This document shows, piece by piece, positions 51,413-61,889 of a DNA stretch of 64,000 nt (the first letter of the stretch is position 1; each line of letters begins with the position of its first letter). Location: the NCBI GenBank assembly GCA_021292165.1, contig CM037880.1, positions 210,194,942 through 210,258,941 of the forward strand. The letters run 5' to 3'. Position numbers and translations under genes: made by a program. The notes under the pieces are model-generated. The model did not search any database. It saw nothing but the letters and a program-made list of their open reading frames with translations, and was not told where the DNA came from. This DNA is from Shinisaurus crocodilurus (taxonomy: Eukaryota > Chordata > Lepidosauria > Squamata > Shinisauridae).

Positions 51413-51760
51413 AGGGGTGTCTGAGAAATTTCTTTCAGTTCATTTTTGATCAGGATTTACCCAGTTCGCATGTTCTGGATCGAACATGGATGCGGACGCA
51501 ATCTGTGGCTAAAGTCCTTACATTTCCAAGCGTGCAGTGTGTTTCTTGGACCAAAAAAAATGTGTTCGGAGGCATGCATACAATCGAAAAATGTGCATGA
51601 AAAAAAAAGTGTACTTTAATCAACGGGAGGCAAATGCGTACATTTCAAGGATGCACACAATTGATGAGTACATTTGGAAAATATGCATGGATTTTTCATG
51701 TGGAAAAAACAACAACAATAAATTTATTTTTATTTTATTTATTTATTATACTTATTAATC

Positions 51761-51795
51761 GCCCATCTGGCCGGTCACCCGGCCACCCTGGGCGA
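51761..51795 (-). other. Stem-loop in the L2 3' UTR
   Basis: Self-complementary arms cgcccatctggccggtcacc and cggccaccctgggcg. LINE 3' stem-loops are known to be recognised by the element's own RT in some families; such a role here is inferred. The L2-like tail at 15798-15819 also has a hairpin. Confidence 0.6.
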
Positions 51796-51868
51796 TGTAC
51801 AATTAAAATACAGTAAAAACACAATAAAATATAATGATTAAAACAATAAAACAATTCTTATTAAAAAC

Positions 51869-54799
51869 CTAACCCACCCCATATTCCCGCCTGAACAGCC
51901 ATGTTTTTAATGCATGGCGGAAGCTCATCACGGAGGGGGCATGGCGAAGGTCACTAGGGAGGGAGTTCCATAATGTGGGGGCCGCCACAGAGAAGGCCCT
52001 CTTCCTAGTCCCCACCAGCCTGGCTGCTCTGGCTGATGGGATAAGGAGAAGGCCATCCGTGGCAGACCTTGTTGAGCGGCCCACTTGATGTTGCTGGAGG
52101 CGCTCCTTGAGATAAGCTGGGCCGGAGCCGTGTAGGGTTTTAAAGGTCAAAACCAACACCTTGAATTCGGCTCGGCAAGCAACTGGTAGCCAGTGCAACT
52201 CATTAAGCACTGGCGTGATGTGATCACGCCGGCGGCTGCCCTTAATCAGGCGAGCCGCCGCGTTCTGTACCAGCTGAAGCTTCCGGACCGTCTTCAAGGG
52301 TAACCCCACGTAGAGCGCATTACAGTAGTCTAGGCGAGAGGAGACCAAGGCATGAACCACTGATGGGAGCAGGTGATTAGGAAGGTAGGGGCGCAGCTGC
52401 CGTATCAGATGGAGTTGATACAGCGCTGCCCGGCTCACAGCTGACACCTGAGCCTCCATGGACAGCTGGGAGTCTAGAATGACCCCCAAGCTGCGGACCT
52501 GGTCCTTCAGGGGTAGATGTACCCCATTCAGCACCAGGTCAACATCCCCTAACCTTCCCTTGTCCCCCACCAGAAGTACCTCGGTCTTGTCGGGGTTCAG
52601 TTTCAGCATGTTCCTTCCCATCCAGCCAGCCACTGACTCCAGGCACTTGGACAGGGTCTCAACGGCCAACCTTGGTGAGGACTTAAAACAGAGGTAGAGC
52701 TGCGTGTCATCTGCATATTGATGACACTGCACCCCAAACCTCCTGATGATAGCTCCCAGCGGCTTGAGGTAGATGTTGAATAACATCGGGGAGAGGATGG
52801 AACCCTGCGGCACTCCACAAGTGAGCAGCCGAGGGTCCGAAGCCTCTTCCCCGAGAACTACCCTCTGATACCTTCCAGAGAGGAAGGACCGGAACCACTG
52901 CAATACAGTGCCTCCCAAGCCCAACCCCTCCAGACGGTCCAGGAGGATACCGTGGTCAACGGTATCAAAAGCCGCCGAGAGATCGAGGAGGACTAGAAAG
53001 GAGCATTCGCCCCTATCCAAAGCCCTCCTCATATCATCCACCAAGGCGACCAAGGCCGTCTCCGTCCCATGTCCAGACCTGAAGCCCGACTGGCACGGAT
53101 CTAAATAATCGGCTTCATCCAAGTGTGCCTTCAACTGAGCACCCACCACCCGCTCGATCACCTTGCCCAGAAATGGTAAATTGGAGACTGGGCGAAAGTT
53201 GTTTAAATCCTGGGGATCCAAGGAGGGCTTCTTTAGAAGCGGTCTTATTACTGCCTCCTTGAGGGCTGATGGCAGCACTCCCTCCTCGAGGGAGGCATTC
53301 ACCACCGCCTTGATCCCCTCACCCAGTCTCTCCCTGCAGCTCATTATGAGCCAGGACGGGCAAGGGTCAAGCAAGCAGGTGGTCGGCCTCACAGATGAAA
53401 GCACCTTGTCCACTTCATCAGAAGGAAGAAGCCGAAACCGATCCCACAAAACCGGTCTGCCATTGGCCTCCTCCCGCTCACTCCCTGTGTCCACGACGTA
53501 CGATATCCCACTCCTAATCCGATCGATTTTATCTGCGAAGTGCTTCGCTAAAGCCTCACAGGAGGCTTTAGACTGTTCCAGTGGGTCCGGAGCGACTGGA
53601 CCGACCAGACTCCGGACCACTTGGAACAGCCTCCTGGGGCAGCACTCCGCAGACGCAATGGAGGCAGCATAGAAATTCTTTTTTGCTGCCTTCACCGCCA
53701 CCCGGTAGGCTGAAGATGCAGCTCTAACCCGTGTTCGATCGTCTTCGGAGCGGGAATTTCGCCATCGGCGCTCTAGCCTTCTCACCTCTTGTTTCAGAGC
53801 TCGCAGCGACGGAGTGAACCATGGCGCCGCGCGAGCTCTGTTTAGGCGAAGAGGGCGCTTCGGGGCAACTCGGTCTAATGCCCTGGTGATTGCAGCATTC
53901 CAGTCATCCACCAGGGTCTCGACCGAGCTACCGTTTGTGTGCTCCAATTCCCCAAGCGCGTTCAGGAATCCATCCGGATCCATAAGACGCCTGGGGCGGA
54001 CCATCCTAATAGGTCCCTCACCCCTGCAGAGGGGTTGTGGCACCGAGAGATCCAACCCCACCAGATAGTGATCTGACCATGACAAGGGGGTGGTGGATAT
54101 ACCCCCGATCTCCAGATCATTTCCCCCCTCTCCAGAAACAAAAACCAAGTCCAGCGCATGACCGGCTACATGGGTAGGTCCAGTTAATACAGGGTGCAGC
54201 TCCCAGGAAGCCATGGTCTCCATGAAGTCCCGAGGTGCCCCCATGAGGGCAGCCCCCGAATGCACGTTAAAGTCCCCCAACACCAGTAGCCTGGGGGACA
54301 AGACACGCACATCAGAGACCACCTCCAGCACCTCGGCCAGGGAGTCTGTCGTGCAGCGGGGTGGACGGTACACGAGCAGAATCCCCATACTGCCCTTTGG
54401 ACCCAACCTCCAGTACATGCACTCAATAAACTTGGTCTCCCGGAGAGGGAGTCTGGTGAGGACCAAGGACTCCCGGTAGATAACAGCCACTCCCCCTCCC
54501 CGTCCCCCAACCCTTGGCTGCTGGGCATACGAGAAACCGGCCGGACACAAGGCCGCCAGAGTTGGAGCAGCGGCCTCATCCAGCCAGGTTTCCGTAATAC
54601 ATGCCAGGTCCGCACCCTCATCCAGGATCATGTCATGGATTACCGATGTTTTTTGGGTAACGGACCTGGCATTACACAGCAGCAAATGCAAGGGTGGGGA
54701 AGGAGCCACACCCCCCCCCCAGTTATCCCTTGGCTCTGGGCAGGCCCGGAACAAGGGATAGATATTAAGCATCGATCCCCTGTTCCCCTTAATCGGCAT
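51869..54799 (-). CDS. L2-clade LINE ORF2: AP endonuclease plus reverse transcriptase, intact frame
   Basis: A 976-residue uninterrupted frame. Residues about 36-250 form an exonuclease/endonuclease/phosphatase domain that nicks the chromosomal target: LLCNARSV (N43), DLACITETWL (catalytic E70), LVYRPP (Y144), LGDFNVHSG (D176, N178) and WSDHYLVGLDL (S242-D243-H244). A basic linker follows (RLERRWRNSR, AAKKNFY). The RT domain spans about 515-790: VIRPLLKKPSLDPQDLNNFR, GFRSGHGTETALVALVDDM, motif [14 protein letters not shown] (D606), motif B CGVPQGSILSPMLFNIYL (662-678), motif C HQYADDTQLYL (D697, D698), motif D NPDKTEVLLV, motif E LGVILDSQLSMEAQV. The C-terminal domain (about 800-976) ends RKRAFSVAAPTLWNSLPSDL. 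All catalytic residues I can check are present. The first ATG used leaves 35 residues before the domain; a later start is possible. Frame integrity suggests recent insertion. No ORF1 lies upstream. It would encode the enzyme that moves L2 and probably SINEs with L2-like tails. Confidence 0.92.
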   Translation of the reverse strand: MPIKGNRGSMLNIYPLFRACPEPRDNWGGGVAPSPPLHLLLCNARSVTQKTSVIHDMILDEGADLACITETWLDEAAAPTLAALCPAGFSYAQQPRVGGRGGGVAVIYRESLVLTRLPLRETKFIECMYWRLGPKGSMGILLVYRPPRCTTDSLAEVLEVVSDVRVLSPRLLVLGDFNVHSGAALMGAPRDFMETMASWELHPVLTGPTHVAGHALDLVFVSGEGGNDLEIGGISTTPLSWSDHYLVGLDLSVPQPLCRGEGPIRMVRPRRLMDPDGFLNALGELEHTNGSSVETLVDDWNAAITRALDRVAPKRPLRLNRARAAPWFTPSLRALKQEVRRLERRWRNSRSEDDRTRVRAASSAYRVAVKAAKKNFYAASIASAECCPRRLFQVVRSLVGPVAPDPLEQSKASCEALAKHFADKIDRIRSGISYVVDTGSEREEANGRPVLWDRFRLLPSDEVDKVLSSVRPTTCLLDPCPSWLIMSCRERLGEGIKAVVNASLEEGVLPSALKEAVIRPLLKKPSLDPQDLNNFRPVSNLPFLGKVIERVVGAQLKAHLDEADYLDPCQSGFRSGHGTETALVALVDDMRRALDRGECSFLVLLDLSAAFDTVDHGILLDRLEGLGLGGTVLQWFRSFLSGRYQRVVLGEEASDPRLLTCGVPQGSILSPMLFNIYLKPLGAIIRRFGVQCHQYADDTQLYLCFKSSPRLAVETLSKCLESVAGWMGRNMLKLNPDKTEVLLVGDKGRLGDVDLVLNGVHLPLKDQVRSLGVILDSQLSMEAQVSAVSRAALYQLHLIRQLRPYLPNHLLPSVVHALVSSRLDYCNALYVGLPLKTVRKLQLVQNAAARLIKGSRRRDHITPVLNELHWLPVACRAEFKVLVLTFKTLHGSGPAYLKERLQQHQVGRSTRSATDGLLLIPSARAARLVGTRKRAFSVAAPTLWNSLPSDLRHAPSVMSFRHALKTWLFRREYGVG

Positions 54800-55186
54800 G
54801 GCCTGCCCCTAGCACTCTGCCAGCGTCTGCCGCTCAACAATGGTATGTTTTGCCCCCCGGAACTCCCCCCATCATCTCCCTGAGATGAACACATGCCCCC
54901 CCTGCTTCCGCCGATCAGGCGGGAGACCCACCCCTAAAACCAACCCCTAAAATCCCCAAAACCCCAACCCAGCTCAGACAGGGGGGAGGGCCCTCGCCCT
55001 CGTGCCACCCCCCAAGTGGCTCCCCCAAAGGGAGCTGGTAGATGTTGGCTCTGCTGGGCAGCTGGCACCACTCCCCAATCAGTCCAGTGCAGAGGCAGGG
55101 CCCCAGTCCAGCAGGGAACCACCAGGGAGGGGAAAAAGCTGGCTGCAGGTGGTGGAAGTCACCAGCTTACCTCCCTCCCTGGAGAA
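54800..55186 (-). promoter_or_regulatory. L2 5' leader, GC-rich
   Basis: About 390 bp, rich in C on the plus strand, directly upstream of the LINE ORF and inside the element. LINE leaders usually carry an internal promoter; none is proven here. Overlapping short frames (54640-54894 and others) are not called. Confidence 0.4.
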
Positions 55187-55282
55187 GCTCACAATCTGAT
55201 ATGGACTTGACTCAGAACGAGCTTTGAGGTGAAATTTGGAGAACTTCGGCCACTTCGAGTTTCGCTGATCTGTACATCCCCA

Positions 55283-55530
55283 TTCTTACCTCACCATCTG
55301 ATGAAGATGTCGGTGTCCATGAAATCTTATGCCATAATAAATGTGGCCACTTTTGAGACAAATTATACAGCAAGACTGAAGGAAACAAAGTTCATCATAT
55401 AACTTAAATGATGAGGCATGAGCACATGCAAATATACTTAAGGTGCAATCCTATGCATGTTCAGACAGAAGAAAGGTCTACAACTCCCAACATACCTCAG
55501 CCAGCCTTTTAAGAATGAAGCACTTTGGGG
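55283..55530. repeat. Repeat G fragment and half of family F
   Basis: 55283-55345: accatctgatgaagatgtcg, ccatgaaatcttatgccata (repeat G). 55438-55508: ttaaggtgcaatcctatgca, tgttcagacaga, ctacaactcccaacatacct, one arm of the family F foldback (full copy 61674-61808). Confidence 0.5.
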
Positions 55531-55680
55531 CCTGGAAGGACAAATCTGTCATTTTCTGTTTCTCCCTCCCTTAACTCTTTTTATCTTTTTCTCTTTTTAA
55601 TCACAAGAATTATTTTCATCCCTAAATTTGTGAAGAAATGTGTGGATCCTGGTACATTCTAATCAAAAATTATATCAGAG
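55531..55680. repeat. Family D fragment
   Basis: ggacaaatctgtcattttct, aatttgtgaagaaatgtgtg, cattctaatcaaaaatt. Confidence 0.5.
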
Positions 55681-55959
55681 GTGGGCAACTTTGTGAGGTC
55701 CGTGGGCCATTTTGTCCCCTGCCGTGGGCTGCACTTCCACTCCCATGCTGCCAAGAACATAAAATAAAAAATTTTAAAAAATGGTGGCTGGAGCAGCTTT
55801 GGTCTACCAAAAGGGTCATAATTAAACTAATTAAAGTAATTGCTCCAGATGCCATTTTTATTTTTACAAATTTGGGGGGGGGCAGCTGGGGCTGTCGGGG
55901 GGCACATGTGGCCCCAGGACTCATGTAGCTGGTCCCTGCTGTACACCCATATATTATTT
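55681..55959. other. Unassigned sequence
   Basis: gaggtgggcaactttgtgag and ccgtgggccattttgtcccc, then ggcagctggggctgtcgggg, resemble a decayed hAT MITE end of the CAGGGGTGGGCAA kind, but the ends are not readable. Confidence 0.3.
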
Positions 55960-56060
55960 CATGCATCTTATGAAGCGGACTCTAGTCTATGAAAGTTTAT
56001 GCCATAATAAATTTGTTTGTCTCTAAGGCGCCACAAGACTCTTGGTTGTTTTTTTTGTGT
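55960..56060. repeat. Dispersed repeat G fragment
   Basis: catcttatgaagcggactct, agtctatgaaagtttatgcc, taaggcgccacaagactctt. Confidence 0.5.
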
Positions 56061-56566
56061 ATAAATATGTCCTGAACGTGCACTACCACTGTTGAGAAAG
56101 GCAGAAATATCTGTAAATGTCAAGGTTTTCACATACCCATCACCAATCTGACCTCTTTGTGGTGCGCACTTCTGCCTTATGTTTTGTGCTTTGATGCTTA
56201 TTCAAGCTGTTCAATGGCTTTGCTACACTGTGAACATTCATTGCTCAAGTTCTCTTTCTACAGATGCCAAACATGATCAGTTCCTTCCAATGTGTTGCTA
56301 CAATATACACCTGGAGAATAGGTAACTATCATCATATAGTAAAAGGAAGAATGACTTCTTGAGTGTCACCGAGGGAGACACAAACATAGGATTGTCTCAC
56401 TGACAATGGTTTCTTGTTTTGAGACAGTTCACTGAAGCTGCCATTGCTATAACAAATAGAACGTTCATAAGAAGGGCAGATAACCTAGACGTACAGCCTA
56501 ACCCTGTGAGAATGGCATTCGGGATCCTTGAGGAATTTGCTCTTTGTGAATTCTGAGATGAACTAG
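56061..56566. other. Unassigned sequence
   Basis: Nothing recognised. Confidence 0.4.
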
Positions 56567-56895
56567 CTATGGATGTGTGAGAAATTCAGTCCTTTGAGGG
56601 TTTTTTTTTATTTCTTACAGATGTACCCTATTCACACCTCCTGAACCCAAACGTGGTCCAAATGCAATTTGTAGTTAGGCATCCATACATCTGCGAGCTT
56701 GCAATGCATTTTGCCAAACAAAATAATGTGTTACAAAAATGTGCATGAATTTCTCTATGGATTTTTTTTAAAAAAAATAATAATAATTGGAAGATGCACA
56801 ATTGTGCACAATTGGGATGGGACGAGCTTGACCTAAAAGAAGGCTGCTGCGGCGGCGATATCGGAACGACCACGACTGACACACCTGTCCATCTC
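56567..56895. repeat. Family C repeat
   Basis: Starts tatggatgtgtgagaaattc and ends ctgtccatctcta. It contains gcgagcttgcaatgcatttt, aaaaatgtgcatgaatttct and gatgcacaattgtgcac. The right end has a short CpG-rich block (56845-56875) not seen in other C copies. Confidence 0.5.
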
Positions 56896-57009
56896 TAGCA
56901 CAAGCCTAATCCACAACTCTCAGATTAATGTGGGGATTGAATATGGATATCCACCAGATTTTGCATTTGCCAATGTTCTGATGCAATTCTTGACTCAAAA
57001 TAAGGCAGG

Positions 57010-57110
57010 AGTCATTCCACAGGGTGATCAAGGCAGTTTCCGTTCCAAGCCAAGGACTGAAGCTGAACTGGAAAATCAGTTTCATCCAAGGAATGATTGG
57101 ACTGAACAAC
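57010..57110 (-). mobile_element. Short L2 fragment
   Basis: gggtgatcaaggcagtttcc, gttccaagccaaggactgaa, gctgaactggaaa align with 53041-53100 of the intact L2 (the SGFRSGHGTETALVALVDDM region, minus strand). About 100 bp; frame lost. Confidence 0.5.
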
Positions 57111-57129
57111 AACCACCTACCTGAACTCC

Positions 57130-57480
57130 TTTCCCAAGTAGATATGTTGGAGTATTTCATTTGGTCCACACTTTTAAGTGAAGCCACCCAATTCACACTT
57201 CCTGAGCTAATACATGATTCAGAATGTAGTCATCCTTCAAATTGCACACTTCTCAGATATTGCAATGCAGTCGCCAGCTCAAAAAATGTGTACAAACAAG
57301 TGTATTTTGTAGGGATGGCAAAATCTGTCAGTTTTACCTTCTTCCATATTTGATTTAAAAACAAAACGAAAACAAACAAAAACTTCAAGTTTCCAACCTA
57401 TTTATGAATAAATTGGTGGATTTTGATAAGTTCTAATAAAAAACAAACTGAGCAACATTTTCACCCATCTGTACTGGCCA
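57130..57480. repeat. Family C fragment followed by family D
   Basis: 57130-57305: attcacacttcctgagctaa, caaattgcacacttctcaga, tgcaatgcagtcgccagctc. 57312-57480: tagggatggcaaaatctgtc, agttttaccttcttccata, gattttgataagttctaat. Confidence 0.45.
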
Positions 57481-57582
57481 AATACAATTGGCACAGCTGT
57501 GTTCTACCTGCCTGCAATGTAGCTGTTAAAGCTATGGGGTTGGATCCAGGATCCACTTTCCATGAGAAGAAGGAACCTTCAG

Positions 57583-57912
57583 CAGGGATGTGTGAGGATT
57601 TCATCCAGTGGGGTGGAAATCCGGAGAACTAGCCAGGCTCGACCCCCCTGAACTCCGCCTCGCTTTCCTCTTCCCCAGCATCAACTCGCGCTCTCCTGAG
57701 CGGAGCTGAGGAAGTGACTTCCAAGTTCCCGGAGGGCTGTTGTTTATATAGAAAATGCCTGAAGATACGCCTGAAGTGGCCACAATTTGTGTAATTTGTG
57801 CAAGTTGTGGCTCCTTTTGATGTATCTTAAGGCATTTTCTATGTGAACGGTGGCCCGCTGGGAACCCAAAAGTCCAGTGAGCAGCCTGGTCCCAGTGGAT
57901 TGCTCATCCCTA
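57583..57912. mobile_element. Foldback hAT element, family B, copy 5 (complete)
   Basis: 330 bp, ends CAGGGATGTGTGAGG and GCTCATCCCTA. Octamer accttcag exactly duplicated (57575-57582, 57913-57920). Core arms: gttgtttatatagaaaatgc, ctgaagatacgcctgaagtg, gccacaatttgtg and caagttgtggctccttttga, tgtatcttaaggcattttct, atgtgaacggtggc. CAG rather than TAG at the start fits hAT ends. Confidence 0.93.
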
Positions 57913-58024
57913 ACCTTCAGTGAGAGAAAGGGTGCTGCTCATGGAAGGTCCCGCTGCTCAACTGTTGGGGATCTCCTCCCCCACATTCCACCCCATTCAG
58001 CAGAGTCTCCTGACTCTGTGTAGC

Positions 58025-58085
58025 ATTTTCAGAGGGGTAACTGGATTAATCTGTTGCAGCAAAAAGAAGAAGAAGAAGCCGCAAG
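58025..58085. repeat. Repeat G head with (AAG)n
   Basis: ttcagaggggtaactggatt, aatctgttgcagcaaaaa, then AGAAGAAGAAG. Confidence 0.5.
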
Positions 58086-58261
58086 GAAATCCACCTTCAC
58101 CAGTGCAGCTGAGGCAGCTTAAATCTGGATCCAACCCATATTTGTCAGTCAGGAAAGAAAAAAAAAAAGCTGGCCATCCTAATTCAGCACCACAAACATG
58201 GTTGAATTCAAAGCAATTCAAAGCTAGACTCTTAAGAGCTAAGCTCTCAAAGCCCTCTGTT
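58086..58261. other. Unassigned sequence
   Basis: Nothing recognised. Confidence 0.4.
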
Positions 58262-58425
58262 TGGATGGACAAATCTGTAAGTTTTGCTTTCCCCCCCGAC
58301 ATGGGATTTTTTTTTTCTTTAAACCCAACTTCCTGCCAAGCTGTTTGTGAAGAAATGTGTGAATTTTTGTAAGTTCCTACCAAAACAAAAACAAAACCCC
58401 CAGTAAAATTATCATCCATCACGAG
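58262..58425. repeat. Family D repeat
   Basis: ttggatggacaaatctgtaa, gttttgctttcccccc, gtgaagaaatgtgtgaattt, ttgtaagttcctaccaaaac, aaaattatcatccatc. Confidence 0.55.
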
Positions 58426-58514
58426 TATTTTAGGGGGAAGTTATGCCAAAATGCATTTTGTATTTGAAAAAGTGTTCTTGTTGTTGCAGAAAAAAGGATG
58501 TAACAGACTTTTGA

Positions 58515-58830
58515 TTGTTAAGAACATAAGAACGTAAGAAGGGCTGAGCTGGATCAGACCAAGGGTCCATCTTGTCTAGAATTCGGTACACACAGTGGCC
58601 AACCAGCTGCCCACAAGAACTCCACAAGCAAGGCATGAGTGCAACACCACCTTCCTGCCCAAGTCCCCCGGCAGCTGGTGTACATAGGCATACTGCCTCT
58701 GATACTGGTGGTAGCATATAGCCACCAGGACTAGTAGCCATTGATAGCCTTCTCCTCCATGAATTTATCCAATCCCCTGTTAAAGCCGGCCAAATTGGTG
58801 GCCATCACTACGTCTTGTGCATCACAGATT
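58515..58830 (-). mobile_element. L3/CR1-like LINE 3' end, about 315 bp
   Basis: Terminal gttcttatgttcttaac on the minus strand, then blocks identical in order to 31058-31430: gagctggatcagaccaaggg, cagctggtgtacataggcat, accaggactagtagccattg, ccaaattggtggccatcac. The coding part is frame-shifted. Confidence 0.75.
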
Positions 58831-59879
58831 GGTGGCCATCACCAACAACGAGATTGTTGTATCTGGTTATGTATTATGGCTTGCCAAGGGCTTGATTTTG
58901 CAATCCCCACAGGCAGCAAACCCAGGAGGTGTATCTAGTGGGCCACTGTAGTCAGCTGGGATGGTATAGTGGAAAAAGCTGGAAGACCATTGTGATCTCG
59001 AGGAGACAGTGGTGTATGACCATTGTTGTACCTGTGTCTGGGTCTCTGTTGTATGAACATACCTGCTCTTTGAGTCTTTCGTAGGCCTAAATTCACTATT
59101 GATTATATTCAGTGTGTAGAACCAGTGAGCTCATGATGAAAAGATTCCCAATTAGAGTCTGTCCTTGGACAGGTTTACACTTGGCAGGGATGTTAGTTGA
59201 TGATTAGAAGCACTTCAGTTATCTGTAGACCAGACTCCCATGGCACATGCTGGGGAGGAACCTGATTATCAGCTGGCCAGATTTCAAAGACTTAAGTGAG
59301 CGAGGACCTGGGAACTGAGTGACTCCAGATGGTTTCATGGTCAACTTGAAAGGATTGCTTTATAGTTAGAGAGTCTAGGAAACTGGTATAGTACTGCCTA
59401 TCAAGACAAAACACCTTAATCTTGACCCGGTTACTGGGACCAGGTGTGATTATCATAAACAGAGAAAACTTATATAAGATTAGGGAATCCTAAGGAGAGG
59501 TGAACCTTAACACAGACCTAGCAGCACAGAAGGTGCTGTGTGCCAGCCAAGGAGTCCGTCTGTTGTCATTTCTTTGAGGGCTTACCGACAACAGAAGAGA
59601 TGTAAGCATTGTGCTCTGCATCTACCTCACTGCTATAATCTCTTTTCTGTAATAAAGCTTTTCAACCTTTAAACATAAGTGTGCTCATTGTCTCTAGATC
59701 CTAAAAAGAATCACTGCCTTTGGCAGAACAGAGGGAGCGTTTGGCTTGCCAGGTGACAAATTGTTCAGGCCTGTAGCTAATTCTGATAAAAGACTAGGCT
59801 GAGATTTGAGCTAATTTTTCAACACAAGGACACAAAATGTTTTAACTGCCCTAACAAATGGAACTCACAATTATTTTCA
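58831..59879. other. Unassigned, with an LTR-like polyadenylation region
   Basis: Segment 59560-59700 has CTGTAATAAAGCTTTTCAACC and a following gtgtgctcattgtctctaga, the arrangement seen at LTR R/U5 ends. No LTR termini, primer site or coding sequence were found. Confidence 0.3.
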
Positions 59880-60260
59880 ATGGGCCTGATAATCATCTCT
59901 CTCTTTTATAAGACTTGGCGGCAGCATAAACACGACCATGGTACACTCATCGTCCATCTACAACGCAGGCATTGTAATGTCATTTGGGTGGGTTATTAAC
60001 TGCACTGCCCCATGGCATTGGCTCCAAATTACTGTATGCAATTGCAAAAGGAGACACTTTTATTTCTATAACATAAATATACGAACAGGCCTAATAAAAA
60101 CAGATGAATTGCAGGGCACTGCAAATTGGACTGGTCTAATGGATTTCTGCACTGTACACCATGAAATAGCAACCTGTGCAATTACGTTTACTGCTTTGGA
60201 GATAGTTGCCTTTAATCGTATCAAACTATCAATGGGTCCTTCTTAAGCAGTATTTTTTTC
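59880..60260. other. Repeat-free stretch, candidate conserved non-coding DNA
   Basis: No match to any family in the window. Even composition, with ttgtaatgtcatttgggtgg, ccatggcattggctccaaat, gatagttgcctttaatcgta. A 102-codon frame (59938-60246, +) crosses it but shows no domain; I do not call it a gene. Confidence 0.25.
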
Positions 60261-60603
60261 ATCTACATTTTTCTCCTTGAATGTGTGGGATGGTTTTGCT
60301 GACACCTGGGTTTATTTATTTATTTTCAACTTTGGGAGGGAGAACATTTGAGCTTTTAATTGGGGATGCACCAAGTGTCCACCAACTTTGATTTGGGCGG
60401 CGGGGGGGGAGAACTTTCAGAGAGGCCAGAATATTATTTTGAAAAACAATATTAAAAGACATTAAGGGTTACCTTTTCTCAAGCCCATGTGCTAGGGTTT
60501 GCTACCATTGTTTTCCCTACATGCTGCTGCTTTGCTGCCTTCTTCTGACTAGGGCATTTTCCTCCTTGATTGATTCCAGGCAATCAGGGATCCTGTAGTG
60601 AAT
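60261..60603. other. Unassigned sequence
   Basis: Nothing recognised; G run near 60402-60409. Confidence 0.4.
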
Positions 60604-61105
60604 ATGACAAATTCAAGGTGCTGGTATTAGACTATAAGGCCTTACATGGCTTGAGACCGCAATACCTGATGGAATGCCTCTCCCAGCCTGGTTCTACCCG
60701 GACACTACAATCAACCTCTGAGGCCTTCCTCTGAGTGCCACCTCCAAGGGTGGCTTGGAGGGCGGCAACAAGAGAGAGGCCCTTCTCAGTGGTGGCTCTC
60801 TGATTATGGAATGATCTGATCTCCCAACTGAGGCCCACCTGGCACCAACTCTGTCATCTGTTTGGTGCCAGATTAAGACTGCCCTCTTCTCCTAGGCATT
60901 TAATGGCATGATGGGGCATTTATGGCAGCTGTTTTAACAGGGCTAGTTTGTGCTGAAATTGTTTTAGCTGTTACATTGTTTTTAAATTTTGTATATTGAA
61001 AAAAAAAAGTGGTATTGCATTGTATTTGTGGTCTGTATTTTTGTGTATTGTTGTGAACTGCCCAGAGGGCTTCAGCTATTGCGGAGTATAGAAATGGAAT
61101 CAATG
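60604..61105 (+). pseudogene. L2-type LINE 3' end, partial ORF2 C-terminus
   Basis: Translates as FKVLVLDYKALHGLRPQYLM then ECLSQPGSTRTLQSTSEAFL, a stop, and RPFSVVAL-LWNDL in a shifted frame: the L2 C-terminal domain. The tail has ctgcccagagggcttcagct and attgcggagtatagaaatgg, a decayed L2 end. Confidence 0.75.
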
Positions 61106-61673
61106 AAAATGAAAGGAAACACCACAGTGCTACATAACCCAACTTGGCTTTGTTCAGTGAACATTCTCCCATTTTGCTGCCTGAAAATGGGGCTGGGGAA
61201 TTTTGACTATGAAAAAAGGGGAGAAAATATCCAACCATTGCTCAGAGGTGGAGTTCACTATTAGCAGTGGCAGTAGCATAGGTTCTTTTATTCTAAGGTG
61301 CTTTGTTTTTTTCTTAAGCAGCATGGCCACCATTTTGCATCCTCCACAATGCTTAGCATAATTTCAAGGCATAGTGTGTGTGTGTGTGCGCGCGTGGCAG
61401 GAGGGTGGGGTGAAATGCTATCCACCATGAAACAACAACAACAAAACAAACAAAAACCTGGAGTAGAATACCTGGAGAAAATTCTGCACTGACCTTCTTT
61501 TAGGGGTGGCGGTTGAGTCGGGGGGGGGGAGCCATTTTCTGAGAAAATATTCTTCTGAGAAATTTTGGCTCAGCTCCAATATTGGTTGAGCCCGCCACAG
61601 CATGGTGATTTCATTGCAAGCCATATCAAGCAATAGGAAGAGGTGGGTTAGAAAAGTTTAAATAAACAAATGA
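61106..61673. other. Unassigned sequence
   Basis: (GT)n with GCGC at about 61374-61395 and (AAC)n at 61434-61456; otherwise nothing. Confidence 0.4.
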
Positions 61674-61808
61674 AGTGCACAATCCTATGCATGTTTAGAC
61701 AGCAAAAAGACCTACAATTCCCAGCATTCTCCAGTCAGCCATGCTGGCTGGGGCATGCTGGGAACTGTAGGACCCTCTTCTCTCTAAACATGCATATGAC
61801 TGCACACC
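61674..61808. mobile_element. Foldback element, family F
   Basis: Imperfect palindrome: gtgcacaatcctatgcatgt, ttagacagcaaaaagacct, acaattcccagcattctcca on the left; ggcatgctgggaactgtagg, ctctaaacatgcatatgact, gcacacc on the right; centre catgctggctggg. A half copy is at 55438-55508. TSD not readable, so the superfamily is open. Confidence 0.6.
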
Positions 61809-61889
61809 AAGTATATCAATCATGTTACTAAGCAAAAGAATAACAGAGGCATATGGATGGCGTAAAAAGCATGGATAGAGATAATTTTA

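Larger units (their letters stand above)
51719..55186 (-). mobile_element. Near-complete L2-clade LINE, about 3.47 kb
   Basis: Boundaries follow from the interrupted family C element. On the minus strand: about 390 bp of GC-rich 5' leader (55186-54800), the 976-codon ORF (54799-51869) and about 150 bp of 3' UTR with a hairpin and an A/T-rich tail ending AATAAAAATAAAT. No ORF1 is present, so it is either a single-ORF L2 lineage or 5'-truncated ahead of the leader. No unambiguous TSD. Confidence 0.88.
51413..55282. repeat. Family C repeat, host of the intact L2
   Basis: Left part 51413-51718 starts TAGGGGTGTCTGAG and has gatcaggatttacccagttc and gcacacaattgatgagtaca. Right part 55187-55282 has tcacaatctgatatggactt, tttggagaacttcggcc and ends TGTACATCCCCA. 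The L2 separates them at the aacaacaacaataa tract. Ends resemble the hAT foldbacks, but flanks ttcatcgc and ttcttacc match only 5 of 8. Confidence 0.6.

Noticed and set aside
52458..54883. Plus-strand frames opposite the L2 ORF (169, 88, 84 and 82 codons)
   Set aside because: They are antisense shadows of the intact minus-strand LINE ORF.
58831..59710. Endogenous LTR element
   Set aside because: Only an AATAAA-containing LTR-like end was seen; no termini, TSD, primer site or gag/pol sequence, so it is noted only as LTR-like.
59938..60246. 102-codon frame as a possible exon
   Set aside because: No recognisable domain, and I cannot show codon bias or splice sites that would support an exon. 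Left as unassigned, possibly conserved non-coding DNA.
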